NCBI RefSeq assembly: GCF_051020975.1
Contig: NC_135043.1
Location: 186,001-250,000, forward strand
Source of the DNA: Osmia lignaria lignaria
Lineage: Eukaryota; Arthropoda; Insecta; Hymenoptera; Megachilidae
Length of the DNA stretch: 64,000 nucleotides
Direction of reading: 5' to 3'
The notes under the pieces were generated by a model. The model saw nothing but the letters and a program-made list of their open reading frames with translations, searched no databases and had not been told where the DNA came from. Of this stretch, positions 42,913-58,586 are shown one piece after another. Every line of letters starts with the position of its first letter. Position 1 is the stretch's first letter. Made by a program: the position numbers and the translations under genes.

Positions 42913-43814
42913 CATTATATCATGTAGATATAGTAACAATGACATTGTTATTAAATATATATTACATTATATCTCACGTAGATATAGTAACAATGACAAT
43001 GTTATTAAACCTATATTGCATAATATCGAGTAGATATCGAAACAATGACATTGTCATCAGGTGTATATTACATTATATCTCATGTAGATATAGTAATAGT
43101 GACTTCTATATTAAGTGTATATTGCATTATATCTCATGTAGATATAGTAACAATGACATTGTTATTAAACGTATGTTACAATATATCTCATGTATATATA
43201 GCAACAACGACATTGTTATTATATGTACATTACAGTATATCTCATGTAGATATAGTAATAATGTCTTCTATATTAAGTGTACATTGCATTATATCGCATG
43301 TATATATAGTAACAATGACATTGTTTTAAATACATATTACATTATATCTCATGTGGATATAGTAACAATGACACCTTCATTAAATGTATAGTACATTATA
43401 TCTCTATATATCGTAACAATGACAGTGTTATTACATGTATATTCCATTATATCACGTAGATATAGAAACAATGACATGGTTATTAAACCTATCTTGCATT
43501 ATGTCGAGTAAATATCGTAACAATGACATTGCTATATAGTGTATATTACATTATATCTCATGTAGATATAGTAACAAGTGTATTGCTATTAAATGTATTT
43601 TACATTATATCTCATGTATATATAGTAACAATGTCATTGTTATTAAGGGTATATAACATTATATCGAGTAGATATAGTAACAAGTGTGTTGCTACTAAAT
43701 GTATATTACATTATATTTCATGTATATATAGTAACAATGACAGTGTTGTTACATGTATATTCCATTTTATCATGTAGATTTAGTAACAATGACATTGTTA
43801 TTATATGTACATTC
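42913..43814 (+). repeat. A unit (902 bp), haplotype a3
   Basis: Complete 17-mer after E. Confidence 0.9.
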
Positions 43815-44290
43815 CATTATATCATGTAGATATAGTAACAATGACAATGTTATTATATGTACATTACAGTGTATCTCATGTATGTATAGTTACAATGACA
43901 TTGTTATTAAATGTATATTATATTATATCCCATGGAGATATACTAATAATGACATTGATATTAAATATATATTACATCTCTGATGTAGATATAGTAACAA
44001 CTGTATTGCTATTAAATGTATATTACATTATATCTCATGTATATATAGTAACGATGACAGTGTTATTACATGTATATTCCATTATATCATGGAGATTTAG
44101 TAACAATGACATTGTTTTAAATATATATTCCATTATATGTCATGTGGATATAGTAACAATGACATCTTCATTAAATGTATAGTACATTATATCTCATGTA
44201 TATATAGTAACAATGACATTGTTATTATATGTACATTCCATTATATCATGTAGGTATAGTAACAATGACATTGTTATGAAATATATATTA
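43815..44290 (+). repeat. B unit (476 bp), haplotype b1
   Basis: Nine monomers. Opens the first 4,940-bp B C AAAA block. Confidence 0.9.
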
Positions 44291-45146
44291 CATTATGTCT
44301 CATGTAGATATAGTAACAATGACAATGTTATTAAACCTATATTGCATTATATCGAGTAGATATCGAAACAATGACATTGTTATCAAGTGTATATTACATT
44401 ATATCTCATGTAGATGTAGTAATAATGACTTCTATATTAAGTGTATATTGCATTATATCGCATGTAGATATAGTAACAATGACATTGTTTTAAATACATA
44501 TTACATTATATCTCATGTGGATATAGTAACAATGACATCTTCATTAAATGTATAGTACATTATATCTCATGTATATATAGTAACAATGACATTGTTATTA
44601 TATGTACATTCCATTATATCATGTAGATATAGTAACAATGACATTGTTATTAAACGTATATTACATTATATCTCATGTAGACATAGTAACAATGACAATG
44701 TTATTAAGTGTACATTACAGTATATCTCATGTAGATATAGTAATAATGTCTTCTATATTAAGTGTACATTGCATTATATCGCATGTATATATAGTAACAA
44801 TGACATTGTTTTAAATACATATTACATTATATCTCATGTAGATATAGTAATAATGACTTCTATATTAAGTGTATATTGCATTATATCTCATGTGGATATA
44901 GTAACAATGACATCTTCATTAAATGTATAGTACATTATATCTCATGTATATATAGTAACAATGACATTGTTATTATATGTACATTCCATCAAATCATGTA
45001 GATATAGTAACAATGACATTGTTATTAAATATATATTACATTATATCTTATGCGGATATAGCAACAATGACATCTTCATTAAATGTATAGTACATTATAT
45101 CTCATGTATATATAGTAACAATGACATTGTTATTATATGTACATTC
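44291..45146 (+). repeat. C unit (856 bp)
   Basis: Complete 16-mer with GTAGACATAG. Confidence 0.9.
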
Positions 45147-46048
45147 CATTATATCATGTAGATATAGTAACAATGACATTGTTATTAAATATATATTACA
45201 TTATATCTCACGTAGATATAGTAACAATGACAATGTTATTAAACCTATATTGCATAATATCGAGTAGATATCGAAACAATGACATTGTCATCATGTGTAT
45301 ATTACATTATATCTCATGTAGATATAGTAATAGTGACTTCTATATTAAGTGTATATTGCATTATATCTCATGTAGATATAGTAACAATGACATTGTTATT
45401 AAACGTATGTTACAATATATCTCATGTATATATAGCAACAACGACATTGTTATTATATGTACATTACAGTATATCTCATGTAGATATAGTAATAATGTCT
45501 TCTATATTAAGTGTACATTGCATTATATCGCATGTATATATAGTAACAATGACATTGTTTTAAATACATATTACATTATATCTCATGTGGATATAGTAAC
45601 AATGACACCTTCATTAAATGTATAGTACATTATATCTCTATATATCGTAACAATGACAGTGTTATTACATGTATATTCCATTATATCACGTAGATATAGA
45701 AACAATGACATGGTTATTAAACCTATCTTGCATTATGTCGAGTAAATATCGTAACAATGACATTGCTATATAGTGTATATTACATTATATCTCATGTAGA
45801 TATAGTAACAAGTGTATTGCTATTAAATGTATTTTACATTATATCTCATGTATATATAGTAACAATGTCATTGTTATTAAGGGTATATAACATTATATCG
45901 AGTAGATATAGTAACAAGTGTGTTGCTACTAAATGTATATTACATTATATTTCATGTATATATAGTAACAATGACAGTGTTGTTACATGTATATTCCATT
46001 TTATCATGTAGATTTAGTAACAATGACATTGTTATTATATGTACATTC
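45147..46048 (+). repeat. A unit (902 bp), haplotype a1, first of four
   Basis: Complete 17-mer. First member of the first AAAA run. Confidence 0.9.
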
Positions 46049-46950
46049 CATTATATCATGTAGATATAGTAACAATGACATTGTTATTAAATATATATTA
46101 CATTATATCTCACGTAGATATAGTAACAATGACAATGTTATTAAACCTATATTGCATAATATCGAGTAGATATCGAAACAATGACATTGTCATCAGGTGT
46201 ATATTACATTATATCTCATGTAGATATAGTAATAGTGACTTCTATATTAAGTGTATATTGCATTATATCTCATGTAGATATAGTAACAATGACATTGTTA
46301 TTAAACGTATGTTACAATATATCTCATGTATATATAGCAACAACGACATTGTTATTATATGTACATTACAGTATATCTCATGTAGATATAGTAATAATGT
46401 CTTCTATATTAAGTGTACATTGCATTATATCGCATGTATATATAGTAACAATGACATTGTTTTAAATACATATTACATTATATCTCATGTGGATATAGTA
46501 ACAATGACACCTTCATTAAATGTATAGTACATTATATCTCTATATATCGTAACAATGACAGTGTTATTACATGTATATTCCATTATATCACGTAGATATA
46601 GAAACAATGACATGGTTATTAAACCTATCTTGCATTATGTCGAGTAAATATCGTAACAATGACATTGCTATATAGTGTATATTACATTATATCTCATGTA
46701 GATATAGTAACAAGTGTATTGCTATTAAATGTATTTTACATTATATCTCATGTATATATAGTAACAATGTCATTGTTATTAAGGGTATATAACATTATAT
46801 CGAGTAGATATAGTAACAAGTGTGTTGCTACTAAATGTATATTACATTATATTTCATGTATATATAGTAACAATGACAGTGTTGTTACATGTATATTCCA
46901 TTTTATCATGTAGATTTAGTAACAATGACATTGTTATTATATGTACATTC
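46049..46950 (+). repeat. A unit (902 bp), haplotype a3, second of four
   Basis: Complete 17-mer. Differs from its left neighbour at the a1/a3 site in monomer 3. Confidence 0.9.
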
Positions 46951-47852
46951 CATTATATCATGTAGATATAGTAACAATGACATTGTTATTAAATATATAT
47001 TACATTATATCTCACGTAGATATAGTAACAATGACAATGTTATTAAACCTATATTGCATAATATCGAGTAGATATCGAAACAATGACATTGTCATCAGGT
47101 GTATATTACATTATATCTCATGTAGATATAGTAATAGTGACTTCTATATTAAGTGTATATTGCATTATATCTCATGTAGATATAGTAACAATGACATTGT
47201 TATTAAACGTATGTTACAATATATCTCATGTATATATAGCAACAACGACATTGTTATTATATGTACATTACAGTATATCTCATGTAGATATAGTAATAAT
47301 GTCTTCTATATTAAGTGTACATTGCATTATATCGCATGTATATATAGTAACAATGACATTGTTTTAAATACATATTACATTATATCTCATGTGGATATAG
47401 TAACAATGACACCTTCATTAAATGTATAGTACATTATATCTCTATATATCGTAACAATGACAGTGTTATTACATGTATATTCCATTATATCACGTAGATA
47501 TAGAAACAATGACATGGTTATTAAACCTATCTTGCATTATGTCGAGTAAATATCGTAACAATGACATTGCTATATAGTGTATATTACATTATATCTCATG
47601 TAGATATAGTAACAAGTGTATTGCTATTAAATGTATTTTACATTATATCTCATGTATATATAGTAACAATGTCATTGTTATTAAGGGTATATAACATTAT
47701 ATCGAGTAGATATAGTAACAAGTGTGTTGCTACTAAATGTATATTACATTATATTTCATGTATATATAGTAACAATGACAGTGTTGTTACATGTATATTC
47801 CATTTTATCATGTAGATTTAGTAACAATGACATTGTTATTATATGTACATTC
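46951..47852 (+). repeat. A unit (902 bp), haplotype a3, third of four
   Basis: Complete 17-mer. No difference from the second copy noticed. Confidence 0.9.
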
Positions 47853-48754
47853 CATTATATCATGTAGATATAGTAACAATGACATTGTTATTAAATATAT
47901 ATTACATTATATCTCACGTAGATATAGTAACAATGACAATGTTATTAAACCTATATTGCATAATATCGAGTAGATATCGAAACAATGACATTGTCATCAG
48001 GTGTATATTACATTATATCTCATGTAGATATAGTAATAGTGACTTCTATGTTAAGTGTATATTGCATTATATCTCATGTAGATATAGTAACAATGACATT
48101 GTTATTAAACGTATGTTACAATATATCTCATGTATATATAGCAACAACGACATTGTTATTATATGTACATTACAGTATATCTCATGTAGATATAGTAATA
48201 ATGTCTTCTATATTAAGTGTACATTGCATTATATCGCATGTATATATAGTAACAATGACATTGTTTTAAATACATATTACATTATATCTCATGTGGATAT
48301 AGTAACAATGACACCTTCATTAAATGTATAGTACATTATATCTCTATATATCGTAACAATGACAGTGTTATTACATGTATATTCCATTATATCACGTAGA
48401 TATAGAAACAATGACATGGTTATTAAACCTATCTTGCATTATGTCGAGTAAATATCGTAACAATGACATTGCTATATAGTGTATATTACATTATATCTCA
48501 TGTAGATATAGTAACAAGTGTATTGCTATTAAATGTATTTTACATTATATCTCATGTATATATAGTAACAATGTCATTGTTATTAAGGGTATATAACATT
48601 ATATCGAGTAGATATAGTAACAAGTGTGTTGCTACTAAATGTATATTACATTATATTTCATGTATATATAGTAACAATGACAGTGTTGTTACATGTATAT
48701 TCCATTTTATCATGTAGATTTAGTAACAATGACATTGTTATTATATGTACATTC
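47853..48754 (+). repeat. A unit (902 bp), haplotype a3, fourth of four
   Basis: Complete 17-mer. G at 48050 (TTCTATGTTAAG in monomer 4) is shared only with 52990. Confidence 0.9.
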
Positions 48755-49230
48755 CATTATATCATGTAGATATAGTAACAATGACAATGTTATTATATGT
48801 ACATTACAGTGTATCTCATGTATGTATAGTTACAATGACATTGTTATTAAATGTATATTATATTATATCCCATGGAGATATACTAATAATGACATTGATA
48901 TTAAATATATATTACATCTCTGATGTAGATATAGTAACAACTGTATTGCTATTAAATGTATATTACATTATATCTCATGTATATATAGTAACGATGACAG
49001 TGTTATTACATGTATATTCCATTATATCATGGAGATTTAGTAACAATGACATTGTTTTAAATATATATTCCATTATATGTCATGTGGATATAGTAACAAT
49101 GACATCTTCATTAAATGTATAGTACATTATATCTCATGTATATATAGTAACAATGACATTGTTATTATATGTACATTCCATTATATCATGTAGGTATAGT
49201 AACAATGACATTGTTATGAAATATATATTA
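48755..49230 (+). repeat. B unit (476 bp), haplotype b1
   Basis: Nine monomers. Opens the second 4,940-bp B C AAAA block. Confidence 0.9.
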
Positions 49231-50086
49231 CATTATGTCTCATGTAGATATAGTAACAATGACAATGTTATTAAACCTATATTGCATTATATCGAGTAGA
49301 TATCGAAACAATGACATTGTTATCAAGTGTATATTACATTATATCTCATGTAGATGTAGTAATAATGACTTCTATATTAAGTGTATATTGCATTATATCG
49401 CATGTAGATATAGTAACAATGACATTGTTTTAAATACATATTACATTATATCTCATGTGGATATAGTAACAATGACATCTTCATTAAATGTATAGTACAT
49501 TATATCTCATGTATATATAGTAACAATGACATTGTTATTATATGTACATTCCATTATATCATGTAGATATAGTAACAATGACATTGTTATTAAACGTATA
49601 TTACATTATATCTCATGTAGACATAGTAACAATGACAATGTTATTAAGTGTACATTACAGTATATCTCATGTAGATATAGTAATAATGTCTTCTATATTA
49701 AGTGTACATTGCATTATATCGCATGTATATATAGTAACAATGACATTGTTTTAAATACATATTACATTATATCTCATGTAGATATAGTAATAATGACTTC
49801 TATATTAAGTGTATATTGCATTATATCTCATGTGGATATAGTAACAATGACATCTTCATTAAATGTATAGTACATTATATCTCATGTATATATAGTAACA
49901 ATGACATTGTTATTATATGTACATTCCATCAAATCATGTAGATATAGTAACAATGACATTGTTATTAAATATATATTACATTATATCTTATGCGGATATA
50001 GCAACAATGACATCTTCATTAAATGTATAGTACATTATATCTCATGTATATATAGTAACAATGACATTGTTATTATATGTACATTC
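49231..50086 (+). repeat. C unit (856 bp)
   Basis: Complete 16-mer. Last C in the window. Confidence 0.9.
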
Positions 50087-50988
50087 CATTATATCATGTA
50101 GATATAGTAACAATGACATTGTTATTAAATATATATTACATTATATCTCACGTAGATATAGTAACAATGACAATGTTATTAAACCTATATTGCATAATAT
50201 CGAGTAGATATCGAAACAATGACATTGTCATCATGTGTATATTACATTATATCTCATGTAGATATAGTAATAGTGACTTCTATATTAAGTGTATATTGCA
50301 TTATATCTCATGTAGATATAGTAACAATGACATTGTTATTAAACGTATGTTACAATATATCTCATGTATATATAGCAACAACGACATTGTTATTATATGT
50401 ACATTACAGTATATCTCATGTAGATATAGTAATAATGTCTTCTATATTAAGTGTACATTGCATTATATCGCATGTATATATAGTAACAATGACATTGTTT
50501 TAAATACATATTACATTATATCTCATGTGGATATAGTAACAATGACACCTTCATTAAATGTATAGTACATTATATCTCTATATATCGTAACAATGACAGT
50601 GTTATTACATGTATATTCCATTATATCACGTAGATATAGAAACAATGACATGGTTATTAAACCTATCTTGCATTATGTCGAGTAAATATCGTAACAATGA
50701 CATTGCTATATAGTGTATATTACATTATATCTCATGTAGATATAGTAACAAGTGTATTGCTATTAAATGTATTTTACATTATATCTCATGTATATATAGT
50801 AACAATGTCATTGTTATTAAGGGTATATAACATTATATCGAGTAGATATAGTAACAAGTGTGTTGCTACTAAATGTATATTACATTATATTTCATGTATA
50901 TATAGTAACAATGACAGTGTTGTTACATGTATATTCCATTTTATCATGTAGATTTAGTAACAATGACATTGTTATTATATGTACATTC
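50087..50988 (+). repeat. A unit (902 bp), haplotype a1, first of four
   Basis: Complete 17-mer. First member of the second AAAA run, partner of 45147. Confidence 0.9.
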
Positions 50989-51890
50989 CATTATATCATG
51001 TAGATATAGTAACAATGACATTGTTATTAAATATATATTACATTATATCTCACGTAGATATAGTAACAATGACAATGTTATTAAACCTATATTGCATAAT
51101 ATCGAGTAGATATCGAAACAATGACATTGTCATCAGGTGTATATTACATTATATCTCATGTAGATATAGTAATAGTGACTTCTATATTAAGTGTATATTG
51201 CATTATATCTCATGTAGATATAGTAACAATGACATTGTTATTAAACGTATGTTACAATATATCTCATGTATATATAGCAACAACGACATTGTTATTATAT
51301 GTACATTACAGTATATCTCATGTAGATATAGTAATAATGTCTTCTATATTAAGTGTACATTGCATTATATCGCATGTATATATAGTAACAATGACATTGT
51401 TTTAAATACATATTACATTATATCTCATGTGGATATAGTAACAATGACACCTTCATTAAATGTATAGTACATTATATCTCTATATATCGTAACAATGACA
51501 GTGTTATTACATGTATATTCCATTATATCACGTAGATATAGAAACAATGACATGGTTATTAAACCTATCTTGCATTATGTCGAGTAAATATCGTAACAAT
51601 GACATTGCTATATAGTGTATATTACATTATATCTCATGTAGATATAGTAACAAGTGTATTGCTATTAAATGTATTTTACATTATATCTCATGTATATATA
51701 GTAACAATGTCATTGTTATTAAGGGTATATAACATTATATCGAGTAGATATAGTAACAAGTGTGTTGCTACTAAATGTATATTACATTATATTTCATGTA
51801 TATATAGTAACAATGACAGTGTTGTTACATGTATATTCCATTTTATCATGTAGATTTAGTAACAATGACATTGTTATTATATGTACATTC
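50989..51890 (+). repeat. A unit (902 bp), haplotype a3, second of four
   Basis: Complete 17-mer, partner of 46049 at +4,940. Confidence 0.9.
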
Positions 51891-52792
51891 CATTATATCA
51901 TGTAGATATAGTAACAATGACATTGTTATTAAATATATATTACATTATATCTCACGTAGATATAGTAACAATGACAATGTTATTAAACCTATATTGCATA
52001 ATATCGAGTAGATATCGAAACAATGACATTGTCATCAGGTGTATATTACATTATATCTCATGTAGATATAGTAATAGTGACTTCTATATTAAGTGTATAT
52101 TGCATTATATCTCATGTAGATATAGTAACAATGACATTGTTATTAAACGTATGTTACAATATATCTCATGTATATATAGCAACAACGACATTGTTATTAT
52201 ATGTACATTACAGTATATCTCATGTAGATATAGTAATAATGTCTTCTATATTAAGTGTACATTGCATTATATCGCATGTATATATAGTAACAATGACATT
52301 GTTTTAAATACATATTACATTATATCTCATGTGGATATAGTAACAATGACACCTTCATTAAATGTATAGTACATTATATCTCTATATATCGTAACAATGA
52401 CAGTGTTATTACATGTATATTCCATTATATCACGTAGATATAGAAACAATGACATGGTTATTAAACCTATCTTGCATTATGTCGAGTAAATATCGTAACA
52501 ATGACATTGCTATATAGTGTATATTACATTATATCTCATGTAGATATAGTAACAAGTGTATTGCTATTAAATGTATTTTACATTATATCTCATGTATATA
52601 TAGTAACAATGTCATTGTTATTAAGGGTATATAACATTATATCGAGTAGATATAGTAACAAGTGTGTTGCTACTAAATGTATATTACATTATATTTCATG
52701 TATATATAGTAACAATGACAGTGTTGTTACATGTATATTCCATTTTATCATGTAGATTTAGTAACAATGACATTGTTATTATATGTACATTC
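51891..52792 (+). repeat. A unit (902 bp), haplotype a3, third of four
   Basis: Complete 17-mer, partner of 46951. Confidence 0.9.
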
Positions 52793-53694
52793 CATTATAT
52801 CATGTAGATATAGTAACAATGACATTGTTATTAAATATATATTACATTATATCTCACGTAGATATAGTAACAATGACAATGTTATTAAACCTATATTGCA
52901 TAATATCGAGTAGATATCGAAACAATGACATTGTCATCAGGTGTATATTACATTATATCTCATGTAGATATAGTAATAGTGACTTCTATGTTAAGTGTAT
53001 ATTGCATTATATCTCATGTAGATATAGTAACAATGACATTGTTATTAAACGTATGTTACAATATATCTCATGTATATATAGCAACAACGACATTGTTATT
53101 ATATGTACATTACAGTATATCTCATGTAGATATAGTAATAATGTCTTCTATATTAAGTGTACATTGCATTATATCGCATGTATATATAGTAACAATGACA
53201 TTGTTTTAAATACATATTACATTATATCTCATGTGGATATAGTAACAATGACACCTTCATTAAATGTATAGTACATTATATCTCTATATATCGTAACAAT
53301 GACAGTGTTATTACATGTATATTCCATTATATCACGTAGATATAGAAACAATGACATGGTTATTAAACCTATCTTGCATTATGTCGAGTAAATATCGTAA
53401 CAATGACATTGCTATATAGTGTATATTACATTATATCTCATGTAGATATAGTAACAAGTGTATTGCTATTAAATGTATTTTACATTATATCTCATGTATA
53501 TATAGTAACAATGTCATTGTTATTAAGGGTATATAACATTATATCGAGTAGATATAGTAACAAGTGTGTTGCTACTAAATGTATATTACATTATATTTCA
53601 TGTATATATAGTAACAATGACAGTGTTGTTACATGTATATTCCATTTTATCATGTAGATTTAGTAACAATGACATTGTTATTATATGTACATTC
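52793..53694 (+). repeat. A unit (902 bp), haplotype a3, fourth of four
   Basis: Complete 17-mer with G at 52990, the marker shared with 48050. Confidence 0.9.
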
Positions 53695-54170
53695 CATTAT
53701 ATCATGTAGATATAGTAACAATGACAATGTTATTATATGTACATTACAGTGTATCTCATGTATGTATAGTTACAATGACATTGTTATTAAATGTATATTA
53801 TATTATATCCCATGGAGATATACTAATAATGACATTGATATTAAATATATATTACATCTCTGATGTAGATATAGTAACAACTGTATTGCTATTAAATGTA
53901 TATTACATTATATCTCATGTATATATAGTAACGATGACAGTGTTATTACATGTATATTCCATTATATCATGGAGATTTAGTAACAATGACATTGTTTTAA
54001 ATATATATTCCATTATATCTCATGTGGATATAGTAACAATGACATCTTCATTAAATGTATAGTACATTATATCTCATGTATATATAGTAACAATGACATT
54101 GTTATTATATGTACATTCCATTATATCATGTAGGTATAGTAACAATGACATTGTTATGAAATATATATTA
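53695..54170 (+). repeat. B unit (476 bp), haplotype b2
   Basis: Nine monomers. b2 after an a3 A run, unlike the b1 at 43815 and 48755. The 4,940-bp similarity therefore ends inside this unit, before monomer g. Confidence 0.9.
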
Positions 54171-55124
54171 CATTATGTCTCATGTAGATATAGTAACAAT
54201 GACAATGTTATTAAACCTATATTGCATTATATCGAGTAGATATCGAAACAATGACATTGTTATCAACTGTATATTACATTATATCTCATGTAGATGTAGT
54301 AATAATGACTTCTATATTAAGTGTATATTGCATTATATCGCATGTAGATATAGTAACAATGACATTGTTTTAAATACATATTCCATTATATCTCATGTGG
54401 ATATAGTAACAATGACATCTTCATTAAATGTATAGTACATTATATCTCATGTATATATAGTAACAATGACATTGTTATTATATGTACATTCCATTATATC
54501 ATGTAGATATAGTAACAATGACATTGTTATTAAACGTATATTACATTATATCTCATGTAGATATAGTAACAATGACAATGTTATTAAGTGTACATTACAG
54601 TATATCTCATGTAGATATAGTAATAATGTCTTCTATATTAAGTGTACATTGCATTATATCGCATGTATATATAGTAACAATGACATTGTTTTAAATACAT
54701 ATTACATTATATCTCATGTGGATATAGTAACAATGACACCTTCATTAAATGTATAGTACATTATATCTCTATATATCGTAACAATGACAGTGTTATTACA
54801 TGTATATTCCATTATATCACGTAGATATAGAAACAATGACATGGTTATTAAACCTATATTGCATTATGTCGAGTAAATATCGTAACAATGACATTGCTAT
54901 ATAGTGTATATTACATTATATCTCATGTAGATATAGTAACAAGTGTATTGCTATTAAATGTATTTTACATTATATCGAGTAGATATAGTAACAAGTGTGT
55001 TCTACTAAATGTATATTACATTATATTTCATGTATATATAGTAACAATGACAGTGTTGTTACATGTATATTCCATTATATCATGTAGATTTAGTAACAAT
55101 GACATTGTTATTATATGTACATTC
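54171..55124 (+). repeat. F unit (954 bp), with 1-bp deletion
   Basis: 18-mer. One G is missing between 55001 and 55002 (GTGTGTTCTAC for GTGTGTTGCTAC). C at 54267 and C at 54383 are further private changes. All three recur at +7,598. Confidence 0.9.
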
Positions 55125-55868
55125 CATTATATCATGTAGATATAGTAACAATGACAATGTTATTAAACCTATATTGCATTATATCGAGTAGATATCGAAA
55201 CAATGACATTGTCATCAAGTGTATATTACATTATATCTCATGTAGATATAGTAATAATGACTTCTATATTAAGTGTATATTGCATTATATCTCATGTAGA
55301 TATAGTAACAATGACTTCTATATTAAGTGTATATTGCATTATATCTCATGTAGATATAGTAACAATGACATTGTTATTAAACGTATGTTACATTATATCT
55401 CATGTATATATAGCAACAATGACATTGTTATTATATGTACATTACAGTGTATCTCATGTATGTATAGTTACAATGACATTGTTATTAAATGTATATTATA
55501 TTATATCCCATGGAGATATACTAATAATGACATTGATATTAAATATATATTACATCTCTGATGTAGATATAGTAACAACTGTATTGCTATTAAATGTATA
55601 TTACATTATATCTCATGTATATATAGTAACGATGACAGTGTTATTACATGTATATTCCATTATATCATGGAGATTTAGTAACAATGACATTGTTTTAAAT
55701 ATATATTCCATTATATCTCATGTGGATATAGTAACAATGACATCTTCATTAAATGTATAGTACATTATATCTCATGTATATATAGTAACAATGACATTGT
55801 TATTATATGTGCATTCCATTATATCATGTAGGTATAGTAACAATGACATTGTTATGAAATATATATTA
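55125..55868 (+). repeat. D unit (744 bp)
   Basis: Complete 14-mer. G at 55811 (ATGTGCATTCC) is private to this copy. Confidence 0.9.
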
Positions 55869-56935
55869 CATTATGTCTCATGTAGATATAGTAACAATGA
55901 CAATGTTATTAAACCTATATTGCATTATATCGAGTAGATATCGAAACAATGACATTGTTATCAAGTGTATATTACATTATATCTCATGTAGATGTAGTAA
56001 TAATGACTTCTATATTAAGTGTATATTGCATTATATCGCATGTAGATATAGTAACAATGACATTGTTTTAAATACATATTACATTATATCTCATGTGGAT
56101 ATAGTAACAATGACATCTTCATTAAATGTATAGTACATTATATCTCATGTATATATAGTAACAATGACATTGTTATTATATGTACATTCCATTATATCAT
56201 GTAGATATAGTAACAATGACATTGTTATTAAACGTATATTACATTATATCTCATGTAGATATAGTAACAATGACAATGTTATTAAGTGTATATTACATTA
56301 TATCTCATGTAGATATAGTAATAATGACTTCTATATTAAGTGTATATTGCATTATATCTCATGTAGATATAGTAATAATGACTTCTATATTAAGTGTATA
56401 TTGCATTATATCTCATGTAGATATAGTAACAATGACACTGTTATTAAACGTATGTTACATTATATCTCATGTATATATAGCAACAATGACATTGTTATTA
56501 TATGTACATTACAGTGTATCTCATGTATGTATAGTTACAATGACATTGTTATTAAATGTATATTATATTATATCCCATGGAGATATACTAATAATGACAT
56601 TGATATTAAATATATATTACATCTCTGATGTAGACATAGTAACAACTGTATTGCTATTAAATGTATATTACATTATATCTCATGTATATATAGTAACGAT
56701 GACAGTGTTATTACATGTATATTCCATTATATCATGGAGATTTAGTAACAATGACATTGTTTTAAATATATATTCCATTATATCTCATGTGGATATAGTA
56801 ACAATGACATCTTCATTAAATGTATAGTACATTATATCTCATGTATATATAGTAACAATGACATTGTTATTATATGTACATTCCATTATATCATGTAGGT
56901 ATAGTAACAATGACATTGTTATGAAATATATATTA
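55869..56935 (+). repeat. E' hybrid unit, E 5' part with B tail (1,067 bp)
   Basis: 20 monomers. E-specific to at least 56438 (GACACTG), then B-type from about 56762 (GTTTTAAAT and monomers g-i). The crossover lies in the shared b-f monomers. C at 56635 is private. Confidence 0.88.
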
Positions 56936-57684
56936 CATTATGTCTCATGTAGATATAGTAACAATGACAATGTTATTAAACCTATATTGCATTATATCGA
57001 GTAGATATCGAAACAATGACATTGTTATCAAGTGTATATTACATTATATCTCATGTAGATGTAGTAATAATGACTTCTATATTAAGTGTATATTGCATTA
57101 TATCGCATGTAGATATAGTAACAATGACATTGTTTTAAATACATATTACATTATATCTCATGTGGATATAGTAACAATGACATCTTCATTAAATGTATAG
57201 TACATTATATCTCATGTATATATAGTAACAATGACATTGTTATTATATGTACATTCCATTATATCATGTAGATATAGTAACAATGACATTGTTATTAAAC
57301 GTATATTACATTATATCTCATGTAGATATAGTAACAATGGCAATGTTATTAAGTGTATATTACATTATATCTCATGTAGATATAGTAATAATGACTTCTA
57401 TATTAAGTGTATATTGCATTATATCTCATGTGGATATAGTAACAATGACATCTTCATTAAATGTATAGTACATTATATCTCATGTATATATAGTAACAAT
57501 GACATTGTTATTATATGTACATTCCATCAAATCATGTAGATATAGTAACAATGACATTGTTATTAAATATATATTACATTATATCTTATGCGGATATAGC
57601 AACAATGACATCTTCATTAAATGTATAGTACATTATATCTCATGTATATATAGTAACAATGACATTGTTATTATATGTACATTC
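56936..57684 (+). repeat. E'' hybrid unit, E 5' part with C tail (749 bp)
   Basis: 14 monomers. E-like to the TAATAATGACTTC monomer at 57363-57416, then C-like (GTATATATAG, ATATATATTAC before TTATGCGG). The crossover is in or next to that shared monomer. G at 57340 (AATGGCAATG) is private. Confidence 0.87.
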
Positions 57685-58586
57685 CATTATATCATGTAGA
57701 TATAGTAACAATGACATTGTTATTAAATATATATTACATTATATCTCACGTAGATATAGTAACAATGACAATGTTATTAAACCTATATTGCATAATATCG
57801 AGTAGATATCGAAACAATGACATTGTCATCAGGTGTATATTACATTATATCTCATGTAGATATAGTAATAGTGACTTCTATATTAAGTGTATATTGCATT
57901 ATATCTCATGTAGATATAGTAACAATGACATTGTTATTAAACGTATGTTACAATATATCTCATGTATATATAGCAACAACGACATTGTTATTATATGTAC
58001 ATTACAGTATATCTCATGTAGATATAGTAATAATGTCTTCTATATTAAGTGTACATTGCATTATATCGCATGTATATATAGTAACAATGACATTGTTTTA
58101 AATACATATTACATTATATCTCATGTGGATATAGTAACAATGACACCTTCATTAAATGTATAGTACATTATATCTCTATATATCGTAACAATGACAGTGT
58201 TATTACATGTATATTCCATTATATCACGTAGATATAGAAACAATGACATGGTTATTAAACCTATCTTGCATTATGTCGAGTAAATATCGTAACAATGACA
58301 TTGCTATATAGTGTATATTACATTATATCTCATGTAGATATAGTAACAAGTGTATTGCTATTAAATGTATTTTACATTATATCTCATGTATATATAGTAA
58401 CAATGTCATTGTTATTAAGGGTATATAACATTATATCGAGTAGATATAGTAACAAGTGTGTTGCTACTAAATGTATATTACATTATATTTCATGTATATA
58501 TAGTAACAATGACAGTGTTGTTACATGTATATTCCATTTTATCATGTGGATTTAGTAACAATGACATTGTTATTATATGTACATTC
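57685..58586 (+). repeat. A unit (902 bp), haplotype a3, first of four
   Basis: Complete 17-mer. First of the third AAAA run, a3 rather than a1, fitting its position after an E-type unit. G at 58548 (CATGTGGATTT) is private. Confidence 0.9.
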
